A stretch of 64,000 nucleotides of DNA from Leifsonia poae (GTDB lineage Bacteria; Actinomycetota; Actinomycetes; Actinomycetales; Microbacteriaceae): contig NZ_BSEN01000005.1 of assembly GCF_027921845.1 (NCBI RefSeq), positions 1 through 64,000 of the forward strand. The letters run 5' to 3'. A program made the position numbers and the translations under genes. The notes under the pieces were generated by a model. That model saw nothing but the letters and a program-made list of their open reading frames with translations, made no database searches and was not told the DNA's origin. Shown piece by piece: positions 42,389 to 55,589 of the stretch (position 1 is its first letter; the number at the start of each line of letters is the position of its first letter).

Positions 42389-42931
42389 ATGAATAGCGCA
42401 CCTCTCCCCCAGAGACCTCGCCCGTCCGACCGCGTCGAACCCGACGTGACGGCCGACCTGGCGGCCTTCCGCCAATCGTTCCGGCGGCACGCGGCGGGAG
42501 TCGCGATCATCACGGCTCAACTGCCCGACGGCACGCCCGTCGGCTTCACCGCGACCTCGCTGGCCTCCCTCGCCGCCGTCCCGCCGCTGGCGACCTTCAA
42601 CATCGCCCGGTCGGCGTCGAGCTGGCCGGCGATCGCCGAGACGGACCGCGTGGTCATCCACATGCTGGGAGTGCGCAATCGCGAGGTGGCCGAGAAGCTC
42701 GCCGGCGACAACGCGAGCCGGTTCGACGGAGACCACTGGTACCGCGGACCGCACGGGCTGCCGGTGATCAAGGACGTGACGAGCTGGATGGTCGGACGCA
42801 TCGTCGAGCGCGTGCACGTGCACAACAACGCAGTGGTCGTGGTGCAGATCGAGGAGGGCGGACTCGGCGACGACGACGAGGCCCTGCTCTACCACGAGCG
42901 CCGGTACCTGACCCCGGGCGAGACCGCCTAA
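42389..42931 (+). CDS. Flavin reductase-like domain protein
   Basis: A 180-residue flavin reductase family protein: FRQSFRRHAAGVAIITAQ (about 28-45), GFTATSLASLAAVPPLATFNIARSASSWPAI (about 52-82) and VIHMLGVRNREVAEKLAG (about 89), ending with HNNAVVVVQIEEGG and YHERRY. Members bind FMN and reduce it with NAD(P)H, usually for a partner monooxygenase; no partner gene is adjacent. The start is preceded by the 10-bp palindrome CATACGTATG, which includes the ATG and could be an operator. It is divergent from hisD and convergent with dnaE, with a GC-rich 36-nt gap. Confidence 0.85.
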   Translation: MNSAPLPQRPRPSDRVEPDVTADLAAFRQSFRRHAAGVAIITAQLPDGTPVGFTATSLASLAAVPPLATFNIARSASSWPAIAETDRVVIHMLGVRNREVAEKLAGDNASRFDGDHWYRGPHGLPVIKDVTSWMVGRIVERVHVHNNAVVVVQIEEGGLGDDDEALLYHERRYLTPGETA

Positions 42932-42967
42932 CCGTCCCGGCCCGCCGGGGCCCCCGCGGCCGCCGGC

Positions 42968-46489
<3,522 letters not shown>

Positions 46490-46537
46490 GCTACTTCTCC
46501 TGTGGGGCCGTGGTGAGGGTTAAAGACTACGTCGGGC

Positions 46538-47458
46538 CTACGACGCTCGGAGCACATCCAATGCGTGTTGCAGGTCGGCCGGATACCCGGTCGTGAAGGT
46601 CACCCATTCGCCGGTGCCCGGATGCTCGAAGGCGAGCTGCACGGCGTGCAGCCACTGCCGCTCGAGGCCGAGCCGGGCGGAGAGCGTCGGGTCGGCGCCG
46701 TACATCGAGTCGCCGACGCACGGGTGGCGCTGGGCTGCCATGTGCACCCGGATCTGGTGCGTGCGACCGGTCTCGAGGTGGATCTCCAGCAGGCTCGCCG
46801 ACGGGAACGCCTCGATCGTCTCGTAGTGGGTCACCGATGGCTTGCCGCCGGCCACGACGGCGAACTTCCAGTCGGAGCGCGGATGGCGGCCGATGGGGGC
46901 GTCGATCGTCCCGACGAGCGGATCGGGATGGCCCTGAACGACGGCGTGGTAGATCTTCTCGACCGTGCGGTCGTGGAAGGCGCGCTTGAGCGCGGTGTAG
47001 GCGCGTTCGGACTTGGCGACCACCATCAGGCCGCTCGTCCCGGCGTCGAGGCGGTGCACGATGCCGGCACGTTCGGCGGCTCCGGAGGTCGAGATGCGGA
47101 AGCCGGCGGCCGACAGGGCGCCGAGCACGGTCGGGCCCTCCCAGCTCACGGCCGGATGCGCGGCGACCCCGACCGGCTTGTCGATGACGACGATGTCGTC
47201 GTCATCGTGGACGATCGTGAGGTCGGGCACGGCGATCGGGACGATCTGCACCTCGGCCTTGGGCTGCCAGCTCACCTCGAGCCAGCCGCCGGCCTGCAGC
47301 CGGTCGGACTTGCCGGCCTCGCGGCCGTCCACCGTGACCCCACCGGCCTCGACGATCTCTGCGGCGAAGCTGCGCGAGAAACCGAGGAGTTTGGCCAGAC
47401 CGGCGTCGACCCGGACGCCCTCGAGGCCGTCCGGAATCGGAAAGCTGCGGGACTCCAT
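46538..47458 (-). CDS. RluD-type 23S rRNA pseudouridine synthase
   Basis: A 306-residue pseudouridine synthase with an N-terminal S4 RNA-binding domain ([31 protein letters not shown], about 14-44) and the RluA-type catalytic domain. The catalytic Asp is in [17 protein letters not shown] (about 136-152), and KPVGVAAHP (about 94) and the C-terminal [10 protein letters not shown] (about 230) are present. Family members modify uridines of 23S rRNA; the exact positions here are inferred from RluD homology. It begins 2 nt after the lspA stop, the usual lspA-rlu pairing. Confidence 0.93.
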   Translation of the reverse strand: MESRSFPIPDGLEGVRVDAGLAKLLGFSRSFAAEIVEAGGVTVDGREAGKSDRLQAGGWLEVSWQPKAEVQIVPIAVPDLTIVHDDDDIVVIDKPVGVAAHPAVSWEGPTVLGALSAAGFRISTSGAAERAGIVHRLDAGTSGLMVVAKSERAYTALKRAFHDRTVEKIYHAVVQGHPDPLVGTIDAPIGRHPRSDWKFAVVAGGKPSVTHYETIEAFPSASLLEIHLETGRTHQIRVHMAAQRHPCVGDSMYGADPTLSARLGLERQWLHAVQLAFEHPGTGEWVTFTTGYPADLQHALDVLRAS

Positions 47459-47460
47459 CC

Positions 47461-48147
47461 CTAGTCGGTCGGCTTCTCGCGCGGCGCCGGCTCGATGGTC
47501 TCGGGCACGGCCGGCCCGGCGGCCGAGCCGGTGTCCTCCGATGCGGGGATGGGCGCCTGCTGCGAGCCGTCTGCGACGACGTCGTCTCCGCCGGCCTCAG
47601 CGGCGATCGCCTCGGACGCCGCCTCCTCCTCGTCGTCGGTGCGCTTGCCGTCGAGCCCGATGCCGCGGATGGTGAGGATCAGGAAGAGCACCATGCTCGA
47701 CACGATTGCCACGTCGGCGAGGTTGAAGATGGCCGGCAGCAGTGGGATCTGCAGGAAGTCGACCACGTGGCCGACCCCGAAGCCCGGCTCCCGGAAGAGC
47801 CTGTCTGTCAGGTTGCCCAGCAGGCCGCCGAGGAGGAGGCCGAAGAGCACGGCCCAGGCCATCGAGCGGATGCGGGGGGCGTACCAGATGACGAAGCCGA
47901 GAACACCGACGCCCACGATCGAGAAGATCCAGGTGGACCCGCTGCCGATCGAGAACGCGGCGCCGGGGTTCTTGACGAAGTGGAACTGCAGGAGCTGTCC
48001 GAGGACCTGGACCTGCTGACCCTCGAAGAGGTTCTGCACCACCAGGAGTTTGGCGATCTGGTCGACCAGGTACACGCAGAGCGCGACGATGGCGAGAACG
48101 ACCAGGGCCCGGACGCTGACCTTGGCCCTGGAGGGGCTAGCCTCCAA
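47461..48147 (-). CDS. lspA: Lipoprotein signal peptidase (signal peptidase II)
   Basis: A 228-residue membrane aspartyl peptidase that cuts the signal peptide of prolipoproteins, such as CtaC encoded in this window. It has four membrane segments (about 12-35, 66-88, 95-115 and 138-162). The two catalytic Asp residues lie in [25 protein letters not shown] (about 112-136) and in [11 protein letters not shown] (about 142). A C-terminal acidic tail of about 60 residues exceeds the usual 160-200-residue length. The only plausible start is TTG at 48147, 11 nt inside the wag31 end; it is not strongly supported. Confidence 0.92.
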   Translation of the reverse strand: MEASPSRAKVSVRALVVLAIVALCVYLVDQIAKLLVVQNLFEGQQVQVLGQLLQFHFVKNPGAAFSIGSGSTWIFSIVGVGVLGFVIWYAPRIRSMAWAVLFGLLLGGLLGNLTDRLFREPGFGVGHVVDFLQIPLLPAIFNLADVAIVSSMVLFLILTIRGIGLDGKRTDDEEEAASEAIAAEAGGDDVVADGSQQAPIPASEDTGSAAGPAVPETIEPAPREKPTD

Positions 48148-48937
48148 AGCCCTGGAACGTCGGAGGCTGCTCCTGGCCCGACGCGGAGTCGCCGCCCGAG
48201 GCGGAGACCGGGGCGGGAACGGGTGCGTTCTGCGAGCCGGTGTCGGTCGACGACGCGGCCGGGGCAGCGTAGCTCCCGGTGCCGGCTGCCGACGAGCTGT
48301 CCAGGTCGCGGAGCTGGCCCTCGATGTAGCTCTTGAGCTTCTGGCGGTAGTCCCGCTCGAAGCTGCGCAGCTCGTCGATGCGGTGCTCGAGGAGCGCGCG
48401 CTCCTGGTCGAGCGAGCTGATCTGCGCGCGCTGCTTCGACTCGGCCTCGGCGACGATGCGGGCGGCGGTGGCGTGGCCTTCCGCGATCAGCGCGTCGCGC
48501 TTCTCGACACCTTCGCGCACGTGCTCCTCGTGCAGGCGGCGCGCCAGCTGGAGGAGGTTGTTCGTGCTGTTCGGGTCGACGGCGCTCGTGTCGACCGGCG
48601 CCGCGTACGCGGCTGCTGCCGGAGCTGCAGCTGCTGCCGGAGCCGCGGCGAGGCGCTGCTTGAGCTCCTCGTTCTCGGCGCGCAGGGCCTCGAGCTCGGC
48701 GGAGTTGTCGGGGGCGGCGGCGGCCGCGGGGGCCTGGCCTCCGCTGCGCTGCAGCTCGGCGATGCGGGACTCGCTCGCGACGAGGCGCTGCTTGAGCTCC
48801 TCGTTCTCCTGGTTGAGTCGACGCAGTTCGACGACGACCTCGTCGAGGAAGTCGTCGACCTCGTCCTGGTCGTAGCCCTCACGGAACTTCGTCGGTTGGA
48901 ACCGCTTGTTGACTACATCTTCCGGAGTCAGCGCCAT
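48137..48937 (-). CDS. wag31: DivIVA/Wag31 polar growth and septum-site protein
   Basis: A 266-residue coiled-coil scaffold that marks poles and septa and directs cell-wall synthesis in Actinobacteria. The N-terminal lipid-binding domain is ALTPEDVVNKRFQPTKFREGYDQDEVDDFLDEVVVELRRL (2-41), followed by coiled coil, an Ala/Pro-rich linker (about 120-145), a second coiled coil (about 150-225) and a Ser/Ala/Pro-rich tail. The ATG at 48937 has AAGGTGG upstream; an upstream in-frame ATG at 48970 lacks one. The 150 nt upstream of it hold no other gene. It overlaps lspA by 11 nt. Confidence 0.95.
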   Translation of the reverse strand: MALTPEDVVNKRFQPTKFREGYDQDEVDDFLDEVVVELRRLNQENEELKQRLVASESRIAELQRSGGQAPAAAAAPDNSAELEALRAENEELKQRLAAAPAAAAAPAAAAYAAPVDTSAVDPNSTNNLLQLARRLHEEHVREGVEKRDALIAEGHATAARIVAEAESKQRAQISSLDQERALLEHRIDELRSFERDYRQKLKSYIEGQLRDLDSSSAAGTGSYAAPAASSTDTGSQNAPVPAPVSASGGDSASGQEQPPTFQGFGG

Positions 48938-49089
48938 GGCAAGCCACCTTAGATCTTGAGATACGAACAAAGAGTGCGTTCAGCCAACGCTAGCAAAGTG
49001 CGCGGGGGAAGCGCACGCTGCCGCACTCACGTGCGTCGGCTCGTCAACCATACATCCCGAGCGCGTCTGCGAATGCGCGCGACTCTCGG

Positions 49090-49383
49090 CTACAACGCGG
49101 CCGTGACGTACAGAAGGATGATCACCAGGAGCATGGTGAGGCTCCAGCCGAAGTCGATGGCGATCGGGCCCATCGACAGCGGAGGGATGAGCCGGCGGAA
49201 GAACTTGATCGGCGGGTCGGTCACCACGTACGCGCTCTCCGCGAGGACCAGGCCGACCCCGCGCGGGCGCCACTGCCGGCTGAACGTGCGCACCAGATCG
49301 AGGATGAACCGTGCCCAGAGCACGAAGAAGTAGATGAGCAGCACGTAGTAGAGGATGCTGGCGACGAGGGAGACGACGAACAC
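49090..49383 (-). CDS. YggT family membrane protein
   Basis: A 97-residue protein with two membrane segments (about 4-26 and 72-95) joined by the conserved loop SRQWRPRGVGLVLAESAYVVTDPPIKFFRRLIPP. The family sits beside sepF and wag31 in many Gram-positive genomes, suggesting a link to division or envelope, though the function is not settled. A GTG at 49383 is used; CATACT lies exactly 7 nt upstream, giving it its own leaderless-type promoter. Confidence 0.92.
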   Translation of the reverse strand: MFVVSLVASILYYVLLIYFFVLWARFILDLVRTFSRQWRPRGVGLVLAESAYVVTDPPIKFFRRLIPPLSMGPIAIDFGWSLTMLLVIILLYVTAAL

Positions 49384-49390
49384 GAGGTTA

Positions 49391-49396
49391 AGTATG
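49391..49396 (-). promoter_or_regulatory. -10 box of the YggT gene, leaderless type
   Basis: Minus-strand CATACT, 7 nt (TAACCTC), then the GTG at 49383. Confidence 0.4.
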
Positions 49397-49452
49397 CGTG
49401 AAAGCGCACCGTCCCCGGACAGGGGCGGTGCGCGATCCGGTAGCTGGCGGCG

Positions 49453-49965
49453 TCAGGCCTGCGCGAAGAACGACGCGTCGACCTCGGCGTCCTGCCCGCC
49501 GTGCTCGCCTGAGACGACCACATGCGACGGGGAGAGCAGGAAGACCTTGGGCGTGACGCGCTCGATCTTGCCGTAGAGACCCTGCGAGAGCCCGCTGGCG
49601 AAGTCGATCAGGCGACGGGCGTCGCCTTCGCTCATCTGCGAGAGGTTGATGATGACGGGGATTCCCTCACGGAACGACTCGGCGATCGCCTGGGCGTCGC
49701 GGTACTGGCGAGGGTGGACCGTGAGAATCTCGTTCATTTCCTGGACCGAAACATTCCGTGCGGTGGATGACTTGCGCAGCGGGGTCACCGGGGCGCGGCC
49801 GGTCACGGGTGCGACCGGGGTGGGGTGAGGAACCGGGGCGACGGGAGCCTGGTGCTGCTGCTGCGGCTGACGCTGCTGCGGCTGCTCCTGGGGCTGCTCG
49901 TCGTACTCGAGTTCTTCGTCGGCGAGGCCGAGGTAGACCATCGTCTTCTTCAGCGGGTTGGACAT
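49453..49965 (-). CDS. sepF: Cell division protein SepF
   Basis: A 170-residue division protein that tethers FtsZ to the membrane, replacing the missing FtsA. The N-terminal amphipathic helix is [18 protein letters not shown] (1-18), followed by a Gln/Pro-rich linker (about 20-60, [13 protein letters not shown]) and the globular SepF domain (about 80-160: [51 protein letters not shown] ... FLLSP). The ATG at 49965 has GGAGG upstream; this start is preferred because it supplies the membrane helix. It lies 64 nt after yggS. Confidence 0.95.
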   Translation of the reverse strand: MSNPLKKTMVYLGLADEELEYDEQPQEQPQQRQPQQQHQAPVAPVPHPTPVAPVTGRAPVTPLRKSSTARNVSVQEMNEILTVHPRQYRDAQAIAESFREGIPVIINLSQMSEGDARRLIDFASGLSQGLYGKIERVTPKVFLLSPSHVVVSGEHGGQDAEVDASFFAQA

Positions 49966-50029
49966 TCGATCCTCCGTGTAGACCTGTGCGCCGACGCTTT
50001 CGCACGCACTACGAACCTTCTCTTCGAGA

Positions 50030-50731
50030 TTAACCGGCGACCGGCCGATTCCCGGTAATGGCGGTGCCAATGCGAAGGTGTGTCGCTCCTTCGGCGATGG
50101 CGGCCGGGTAATCCTGACTCATCCCTGCTGAGATCCGATCGGCGTCGGGAGAGAGTGCCCGGACACGTTCGCTCGCGGCACGCACACGGGCGAACGCCCG
50201 CTGCGGCTCTTCGCCGAGCGGCGCGACGGCCATGACTCCGAGCAGTCGCAGGCCCGGGGTTTCGAGCACGCGGTCGACGAGTGGTTCGAGATCGCGATCG
50301 GCGACCCCGCCGCGAGCCGGATCGTCCGTCAGGTTGAGCTGCACGAAGCAGTCGATGTCGCGTTCGTCCGAGCGGAGCGCATCGACGAGCGATGCCCTGT
50401 CGATTGAGTGGATCACATCCGCGTAGGCGCGCACCTGGCGCGCCTTCTTGCTCTGCAGCTGACCGACGAAGTGCCACCGCAGCGGCAGGTCGGCGAGGTC
50501 CGCCGCCTTGGCCTGCGCCTCCTGGTGGCGGTTCTCCCCCACATCGGTGACGCCGAGCTCCGCGAGCTCGCGCACCAGCGCCGCAGGGTGGAACTTCGTC
50601 ACCACGATGGTGGTGAGCTCGTCCGGCGAGCGTCCCGCCGTCCGGGCGGCATCGGCGATGCCGGCCCGGACGAGCTGGAGACGCTCGGCGAGCGGGCTAC
50701 TTGAGGAAGTCGGGGATGTCGAGGTCGTCAT
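50030..50731 (-). CDS. YggS family PLP-binding protein
   Basis: A 233-residue PLP homeostasis protein, non-enzymatic as far as is known. The cofactor Lys is in [14 protein letters not shown] (about 45) and the conserved motifs are [16 protein letters not shown] (about 64), [15 protein letters not shown] (about 86) and [12 protein letters not shown] (about 152), with [25 protein letters not shown] near the end. The ATG at 50731 lies inside the end of ftsZ (35-nt overlap); no usable start lies after the ftsZ stop. It follows ftsZ in the conserved ftsZ-yggS-sepF-yggT order. Confidence 0.93.
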   Translation of the reverse strand: MTTSTSPTSSSSPLAERLQLVRAGIADAARTAGRSPDELTTIVVTKFHPAALVRELAELGVTDVGENRHQEAQAKAADLADLPLRWHFVGQLQSKKARQVRAYADVIHSIDRASLVDALRSDERDIDCFVQLNLTDDPARGGVADRDLEPLVDRVLETPGLRLLGVMAVAPLGEEPQRAFARVRAASERVRALSPDADRISAGMSQDYPAAIAEGATHLRIGTAITGNRPVAG

Positions 50732-51872
50732 TCTCGTCGTCGAACGCCGGGTCCTTGGGTGCGGTCTCCGTGACGGGGCTCTCGGCCGCCGCCCAGGTGT
50801 CGGTCGACGGAGCCGGGATGTCCTCGGCGTCGAGGGCGGCCGTGCTCGCGAGAGCCGCGCCATCGTCGGCGCCCGCCTCGACGAAGCTCGCACGCCGGTT
50901 GTCGACGGCCTGGGCACTGTTCGGCTCGCCACCGTCGAAGCCGGCGGCGATGACCGTCACCCGCACCTCGTCGCCGAGCGTGTCGTCGATCACGGCACCG
51001 AAGATGATGTTCGCCTCCGGGTGCACAGCCTCCTGCACCAGTCGCGCGGCGTCGTTGATCTCGAAGATGCCGAGGTTCGAACCGCCCTGGATCGACAGGA
51101 GCACGCCGTGCGCGCCGTCGATGCTCGCCTCGAGCAGCGGAGATGCCACCGCGAGCTCGGCCGCCTTGATCGCGCGGTCCGCCCCCCGGGAGGAGCCGAT
51201 GCCCATCAGCGCGCTTCCCGCGCCCTGCATGACCGACTTGACGTCGGCGAAGTCGAGGTTGATGAGGCCCGGCGTGGTGATGAGGTCGGTGATGCCCTGC
51301 ACACCGGCGAGGAGCACCTGGTCGGCGGTCGAGAACGCCTCGAGCATGCTGATGCCGCGGTCGCTGATCTCGAGCAGGCGGTCGTTGGGCACGACGATGA
51401 GGGTGTCGACCTCTTCCTTCAGGCGCTGCACACCCGCCTCCGCCTGCTCCGAGCGGCGCTTGCCCTCGAATCCGAACGGCTTGGTGACGACACCGATGGT
51501 CAGCGCGCCGATCGACTTGGCGATGCGAGCCACGACAGGCGCGCCGCCCGTGCCGGTTCCACCGCCTTCACCGGCGGTGACGAAGACCATGTCGGCGCCC
51601 GCGAGGGCCTCCTCGATCTCCTCCGCGTGGTCCTCTGCAGCACGGCGGCCGACCTCGGGGTCCGCTCCGGCGCCGAGGCCGCGGGTGATCTCACGACCGA
51701 CATCGAGCTTGACGTCGGCGTCGCTCATGAGGAGCGCCTGGGCGTCGGTGTTGATGGCGATGAACTCGACGCCGCGAAGGCCGAGTTCGATCATCCGGTT
51801 GACGGCATTGACGCCGCCACCGCCGATGCCGACGACCTTGATCACGGCGAGGTAGTTCTGGTTTGATGTCAC
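50697..51872 (-). CDS. ftsZ: Cell division protein FtsZ
   Basis: The 391-residue tubulin-like GTPase that forms the division ring. Seen: [17 protein letters not shown] (about 12-28), [12 protein letters not shown] (about 40), the tubulin signature [19 protein letters not shown] (about 103-121), the T7 loop [11 protein letters not shown] (about 203-213) and the conserved C-terminal peptide DLDIPDFLK that binds SepF. I chose the GTG at 51872: GGAGG lies 7 nt upstream and the family N-terminus ([13 protein letters not shown]) follows; an upstream ATG would add 21 unrelated residues. The 154-nt gap before it, with a CCTCAAGTCGAGG inverted repeat, probably holds a promoter. Confidence 0.97.
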   Translation of the reverse strand: MTSNQNYLAVIKVVGIGGGGVNAVNRMIELGLRGVEFIAINTDAQALLMSDADVKLDVGREITRGLGAGADPEVGRRAAEDHAEEIEEALAGADMVFVTAGEGGGTGTGGAPVVARIAKSIGALTIGVVTKPFGFEGKRRSEQAEAGVQRLKEEVDTLIVVPNDRLLEISDRGISMLEAFSTADQVLLAGVQGITDLITTPGLINLDFADVKSVMQGAGSALMGIGSSRGADRAIKAAELAVASPLLEASIDGAHGVLLSIQGGSNLGIFEINDAARLVQEAVHPEANIIFGAVIDDTLGDEVRVTVIAAGFDGGEPNSAQAVDNRRASFVEAGADDGAALASTAALDAEDIPAPSTDTWAAAESPVTETAPKDPAFDDENDDLDIPDFLK

Positions 51873-52026
51873 GTCCGGCCTCCGCTGGGAACCTTCAACC
51901 TCAAGTCGAGGCTTAAAGTTATGCTCAGTATGCAATTCCTGATTCGACGTTAGGTGCGCATGGCCCGCGGCCCCGTAGCGCGCCAGGCGTGTCGGAAAAG
52001 ATCGCCATCAGCGACCCCTTCGGGCC

Positions 52027-53043
52027 TCACCCCGTCGTCACGCTGTGCGGCGACGACACGTTGTACAGGCGCGCGCCGCCGGCGCTCTTGAGGAGAGCGG
52101 TGAGGGCGGCGGCCTTCAGGTCGGAGTCGTCTGCGCTCCCCCACACAACCTTCGCACCACTCGAGCGCAGTGTGAAGCTCACGTCATCTGCGGTCGTGGC
52201 CGACACCGTGTCGACGCGCGCGAGCAGGGCGGCGGGGAGCGATGCGAGCACGTCGGAGGCCGCGGCGAATCCGGATTTGGCGTCCGACTCGGCCGGCTCC
52301 CCCGTCGCGGTGATCAGCGGGTAGCCGCCCGGGCGCCCCGCACTCGTCGCGATGGTGACCTTGGCGGCGTCGACGAGGGCGAACGAGCGGCCGACGGCGA
52401 CGACCCCGATCGGCTGCCGTTCGACGATGCGCACGACGATCGAGTTGGGCGGGTGACTCTCGACGCTGTAGCTGCGGATGAGCGGGAAGGCGGCGAGGTC
52501 GCCACGGATGGCGGCCTGGTCGACCAGCGGAAGCGGACGGCCGATCTGATCGGCGAGCGCCTTGGTGACCGTCGCGGCGGCGATGCGGGAGGTGCCGGTG
52601 ACCGTGATCGTCTTCAGCGCCATGAGCGGAGAGAAGGCAGTGAGCCCGACGCCGATGATCAGCGCGGCGAGCGTGCCGAGGCTCGCCAGCCACACCATCC
52701 GGCGGCGGCGCGAGCGCTTGGTGAAGCGCCGCACCTCGCCGCGTTCGAGGCGTGCCCGCTCCTTGCGGGCCTCACGCAGCGACCGGCTGATCTCGCGGTT
52801 CGAGGGGATGCGTTCGATCGGCTCCCGCGCGGGCTCCTGCCGTGCCTTCTCCCGAGCCCTGTCCCGGGACTTGTCCCGGGCACCGTCCTGAGCCCTCTCC
52901 TGTTGACCGTCCACCGGCATCGACCGCTCCGGCAGCAGCCGCTGCACCGGGATCGGGTCCGTCGCCGGCTCGGCCTCCGACTGCGGCGCCGACGGAGGAG
53001 CCTGCGGCTCCGGCGGCCGGTCGAACCCCTGGGGACGCTTCAT
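52027..53043 (-). CDS. ftsQ: Cell division protein FtsQ
   Basis: A 338-residue bitopic protein of the divisome. It has a basic and low-complexity cytoplasmic part (1-115, including an alternating Arg/Asp/Glu/Lys run near 55-75), one membrane helix (about 118-140, MVWLASLGTLAALIIGVGLTAF), a POTRA domain (about 145-210: LKTITVTGTSRIAAATVTKAL) and an extracytoplasmic beta domain. The cytoplasmic extension is longer than in enteric FtsQ, as is usual in Actinobacteria. The ATG at 53043 lies 13 nt after murC. It links the ring to FtsW/FtsI. Confidence 0.93.
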   Translation of the reverse strand: MKRPQGFDRPPEPQAPPSAPQSEAEPATDPIPVQRLLPERSMPVDGQQERAQDGARDKSRDRAREKARQEPAREPIERIPSNREISRSLREARKERARLERGEVRRFTKRSRRRRMVWLASLGTLAALIIGVGLTAFSPLMALKTITVTGTSRIAAATVTKALADQIGRPLPLVDQAAIRGDLAAFPLIRSYSVESHPPNSIVVRIVERQPIGVVAVGRSFALVDAAKVTIATSAGRPGGYPLITATGEPAESDAKSGFAAASDVLASLPAALLARVDTVSATTADDVSFTLRSSGAKVVWGSADDSDLKAAALTALLKSAGGARLYNVSSPHSVTTG

Positions 53044-53056
53044 ACCGACGGTTCCG

Positions 53057-54466
53057 CTAGCCGCGGGCGCGCTGGAGCGACTCGAGGAGCTGCGGGACGA
53101 TGCGATACACATCGCCGCAGCCGAGCGTGATCACGAAGTCGCCGTCGCGCGCGATCTCGGCGGTGTGATCGGCCGCCGCCTGCCAGTCGGCGATGAAGGC
53201 GACGTGCTCTGGGTGCTCGAACCGGTCGGCCACCAGAGCGCCGGTCACACCGGGTTCCGGATCTTCGCGCGCGCCGTACACGTCGAGCACGACTGTCTCG
53301 TCGGCGTAGGTCTCGAGCGTGTCGGCGAACTCCTGGGCGAACAGGCGCGTGCGGCTGTAGAGGTGCGGCTGGTGCACCGCGATGATGCGACCGGAGCCGA
53401 CGACGGTGCGGGCGGCCGACAGCGCAGCCGCGACCTCCGTCGGGTGGTGCGCGTAGTCGTCGTAGACGCTCACGCCGCCGACGGTGCCGTGCAGCTCGAA
53501 CCGGCGCTCGGTGCCGCCGAACTGCGCGATCGCCGCGAGCGAGGCCGCGGGTTCGAAGCCGAGCCCGGTGAGTACCGCGAACGCGCCCGCGGCGTTGATG
53601 GCGTTGTGGCGCCCCGGGATGCGCAGCTGCGCGGAGTAGTCGGCGCCCGCGTGGCGCACGGAGAACGCGACGGGGCCGTCGGTGACGATCGAGTGCACGC
53701 GCACGTCGGCGTCCTCGGCCTCGCCGAACGTGATGACCTTCTTGCCGGCATCCTGGGCTCGGAGCTTCTCGGTGACGGCCACGGCGCCGGCATCGTCGGA
53801 GGAGACGACGACGAACTCCCCGGCCTCGCGGGCGAACGTCACGAAGGCGTCCTGGAAGGCCTCGAGCGACCCGTAGTGGTCGAGGTGGTCGGGGTCGACG
53901 TTGGTGATCAGGGCGACCGCGGTGTCGTAGAGCAGGAACGATCCGTCCGATTCGTCCGCCTCGACCACGAACAGCTCGCCGGTGCCGGTCTGCGAGCTCT
54001 TGCCCAGCGACTCGATCACACCGCCGTTGACGAAGCTCGGGTCCTCCCCGAGGCCGAGCAGGCCGGTGATGATCATTCCGGTCGAGGTGGTCTTGCCGTG
54101 CGCGCCTGCGACGGAGACGAGGCGCTTCTTGCTGATCAGCCAGGCGAGCGCCTGCGAGCGGTGCAGCACGGGCAGACCCTTCTGCAGGGCCAGCTGGTAC
54201 TCGGGGTTGTCCTGCCAGAGAGCGCCCGTGACGACGAGCGTGTCGGCGTCGCCGACGTTGGCGGCGTCGTGCCCGATCGCGATGGTGGCGCCCAGGTCCC
54301 GGAGTGCGAGCACATTCGACGACTCGCGCACGTCGGAACCGGTCACCGTGTACCCCGCCTCGAGGAACAGGCGCGCGATCCCGCTCATCCCCGAGCCTCC
54401 GATGCCCACGAAGTGCAGGGCGCCGAGGTCGTCGGGGAGGGTCATGGTGAGGTCGGGCTTGATCAC
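53057..54466 (-). CDS. murC: UDP-N-acetylmuramate ligase MurC
   Basis: Adds the first amino acid to UDP-MurNAc, using ATP. This is L-alanine in most bacteria; B-type walls of Microbacteriaceae carry glycine there, so glycine is the likely substrate here (inference). The protein is 469 residues: [14 protein letters not shown] (about 17-30, UDP-sugar domain), ATP loop [13 protein letters not shown] (about 118-130), [11 protein letters not shown] (about 168), [12 protein letters not shown] (about 188) and [15 protein letters not shown] (about 336). The GTG at 54466 has GGAAAG upstream; an ATG at 54446 is the alternative. Confidence 0.96.
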   Translation of the reverse strand: MIKPDLTMTLPDDLGALHFVGIGGSGMSGIARLFLEAGYTVTGSDVRESSNVLALRDLGATIAIGHDAANVGDADTLVVTGALWQDNPEYQLALQKGLPVLHRSQALAWLISKKRLVSVAGAHGKTTSTGMIITGLLGLGEDPSFVNGGVIESLGKSSQTGTGELFVVEADESDGSFLLYDTAVALITNVDPDHLDHYGSLEAFQDAFVTFAREAGEFVVVSSDDAGAVAVTEKLRAQDAGKKVITFGEAEDADVRVHSIVTDGPVAFSVRHAGADYSAQLRIPGRHNAINAAGAFAVLTGLGFEPAASLAAIAQFGGTERRFELHGTVGGVSVYDDYAHHPTEVAAALSAARTVVGSGRIIAVHQPHLYSRTRLFAQEFADTLETYADETVVLDVYGAREDPEPGVTGALVADRFEHPEHVAFIADWQAAADHTAEIARDGDFVITLGCGDVYRIVPQLLESLQRARG

Positions 54467-54521
54467 GAGTACTGCTTTCCTTTGCGGGTGAAGGGCACCA
54501 TCAAGTATGACGGTACGCGCT

Positions 54522-55589
54522 CTAGAGCGAGCTTCGGATGAGCGACACCATGCGGTCCGAACCGTCGCGCACACCGGCGGTCGCGGCGCGCTCGCCCATG
54601 CGGGTGACGCGCTCGCGGTCGGCGAGCAGCGGGAGGAGCTCGGTGTCGACCCACCCGGGGAGGAACGCTGCGTCGTCCACCAGGATTCCCCCGCCGGCGG
54701 CGACGACACCGGCGGCGTTGAAGCGCTGCTCGCCGTTGCCGACCGGGTAGGGGACGTAGACGGCAGGGATGCCGAGAGCTGCGAACTCGCTCACCGTGGC
54801 CGCGCCGGAACGGGCGACGGCCAGGTCGGTGATGGCGAACGCCAGGTCCATCCGGTCGCAGTAGTCGACGAGGCGGTAGCCGTCGATGCCGGGGTCGGTG
54901 AGCTCGCCGCGGCCGCCCTGGATGTGCAGCACCTGGTAGCCGGCGCCGGTGAGCGCCGCGGCGCGGTCGGCGATCGTGGAGTTCAGCCGGCGCGCGCCGA
55001 GCGACCCTCCGGTCACGAGGATGGTGGGGCGGCCGGCGTCGAGCCCGAAGAAGGCGGCTGCCTCCGGACGGGTCGCCGCGCGGTCGAGCTCCTCGACCTC
55101 GACCCGGAGCGGCATCCCGACGAAGGTCGCATGGGGAAGCGCGGTGCCCTCGAAGGCGACGCCGACGAACGGCGTGTACCGGGCGCCGAGACGATTCGCG
55201 AGGCCCGGCTTGGCGTTCGCCTCGTGCAGCACCAGCGGGATGCCCGCCTTGCGCGCGGCGGAGTAGGCCGGGGCGGCCGCGTAGCCGCCGAAGCCAACCA
55301 CGGCGTCGATGGCGCGCTGCTCGATGAGAGAGCGCACCGTGCCGATGGTGCGCCGGTACTCCGCGGGGAACCGCAGGGCCGCTGCGTTCGGGCGCCGCGG
55401 GAACGGCAGCTTCGGGATGGTCGCCAGTTCGTAGCCGCGCTCCGGGACCAGCCGCGCCTCGAGCCCCTCAGCGGTGCCGAGCACCAGGATCTCCGCGGCG
55501 GGGTCGTCACGGCGCAGCCGGTCGGCGACGGCGAGCAACGGGTTCACATGGCCGGCGGTTCCACCGCCGGCGAGGAGGTACCGCGTCAC
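54522..55589 (-). CDS. murG: MurG glycosyltransferase (lipid II synthesis)
   Basis: Adds GlcNAc to lipid I on the inner face of the membrane, producing lipid II. The protein is 355 residues: N-terminal glycine-rich loop [18 protein letters not shown] (5-22), [35 protein letters not shown] (about 98-132), and in the C-terminal domain [11 protein letters not shown] (about 192) and [24 protein letters not shown] (about 259-282), which bind UDP-GlcNAc. The GTG start overlaps the ftsW stop by 4 nt (GTGA). A perfect CGCTCTAGAGCG palindrome covers its stop codon. Confidence 0.97.
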   Translation of the reverse strand: MTRYLLAGGGTAGHVNPLLAVADRLRRDDPAAEILVLGTAEGLEARLVPERGYELATIPKLPFPRRPNAAALRFPAEYRRTIGTVRSLIEQRAIDAVVGFGGYAAAPAYSAARKAGIPLVLHEANAKPGLANRLGARYTPFVGVAFEGTALPHATFVGMPLRVEVEELDRAATRPEAAAFFGLDAGRPTILVTGGSLGARRLNSTIADRAAALTGAGYQVLHIQGGRGELTDPGIDGYRLVDYCDRMDLAFAITDLAVARSGAATVSEFAALGIPAVYVPYPVGNGEQRFNAAGVVAAGGGILVDDAAFLPGWVDTELLPLLADRERVTRMGERAATAGVRDGSDRMVSLIRSSL

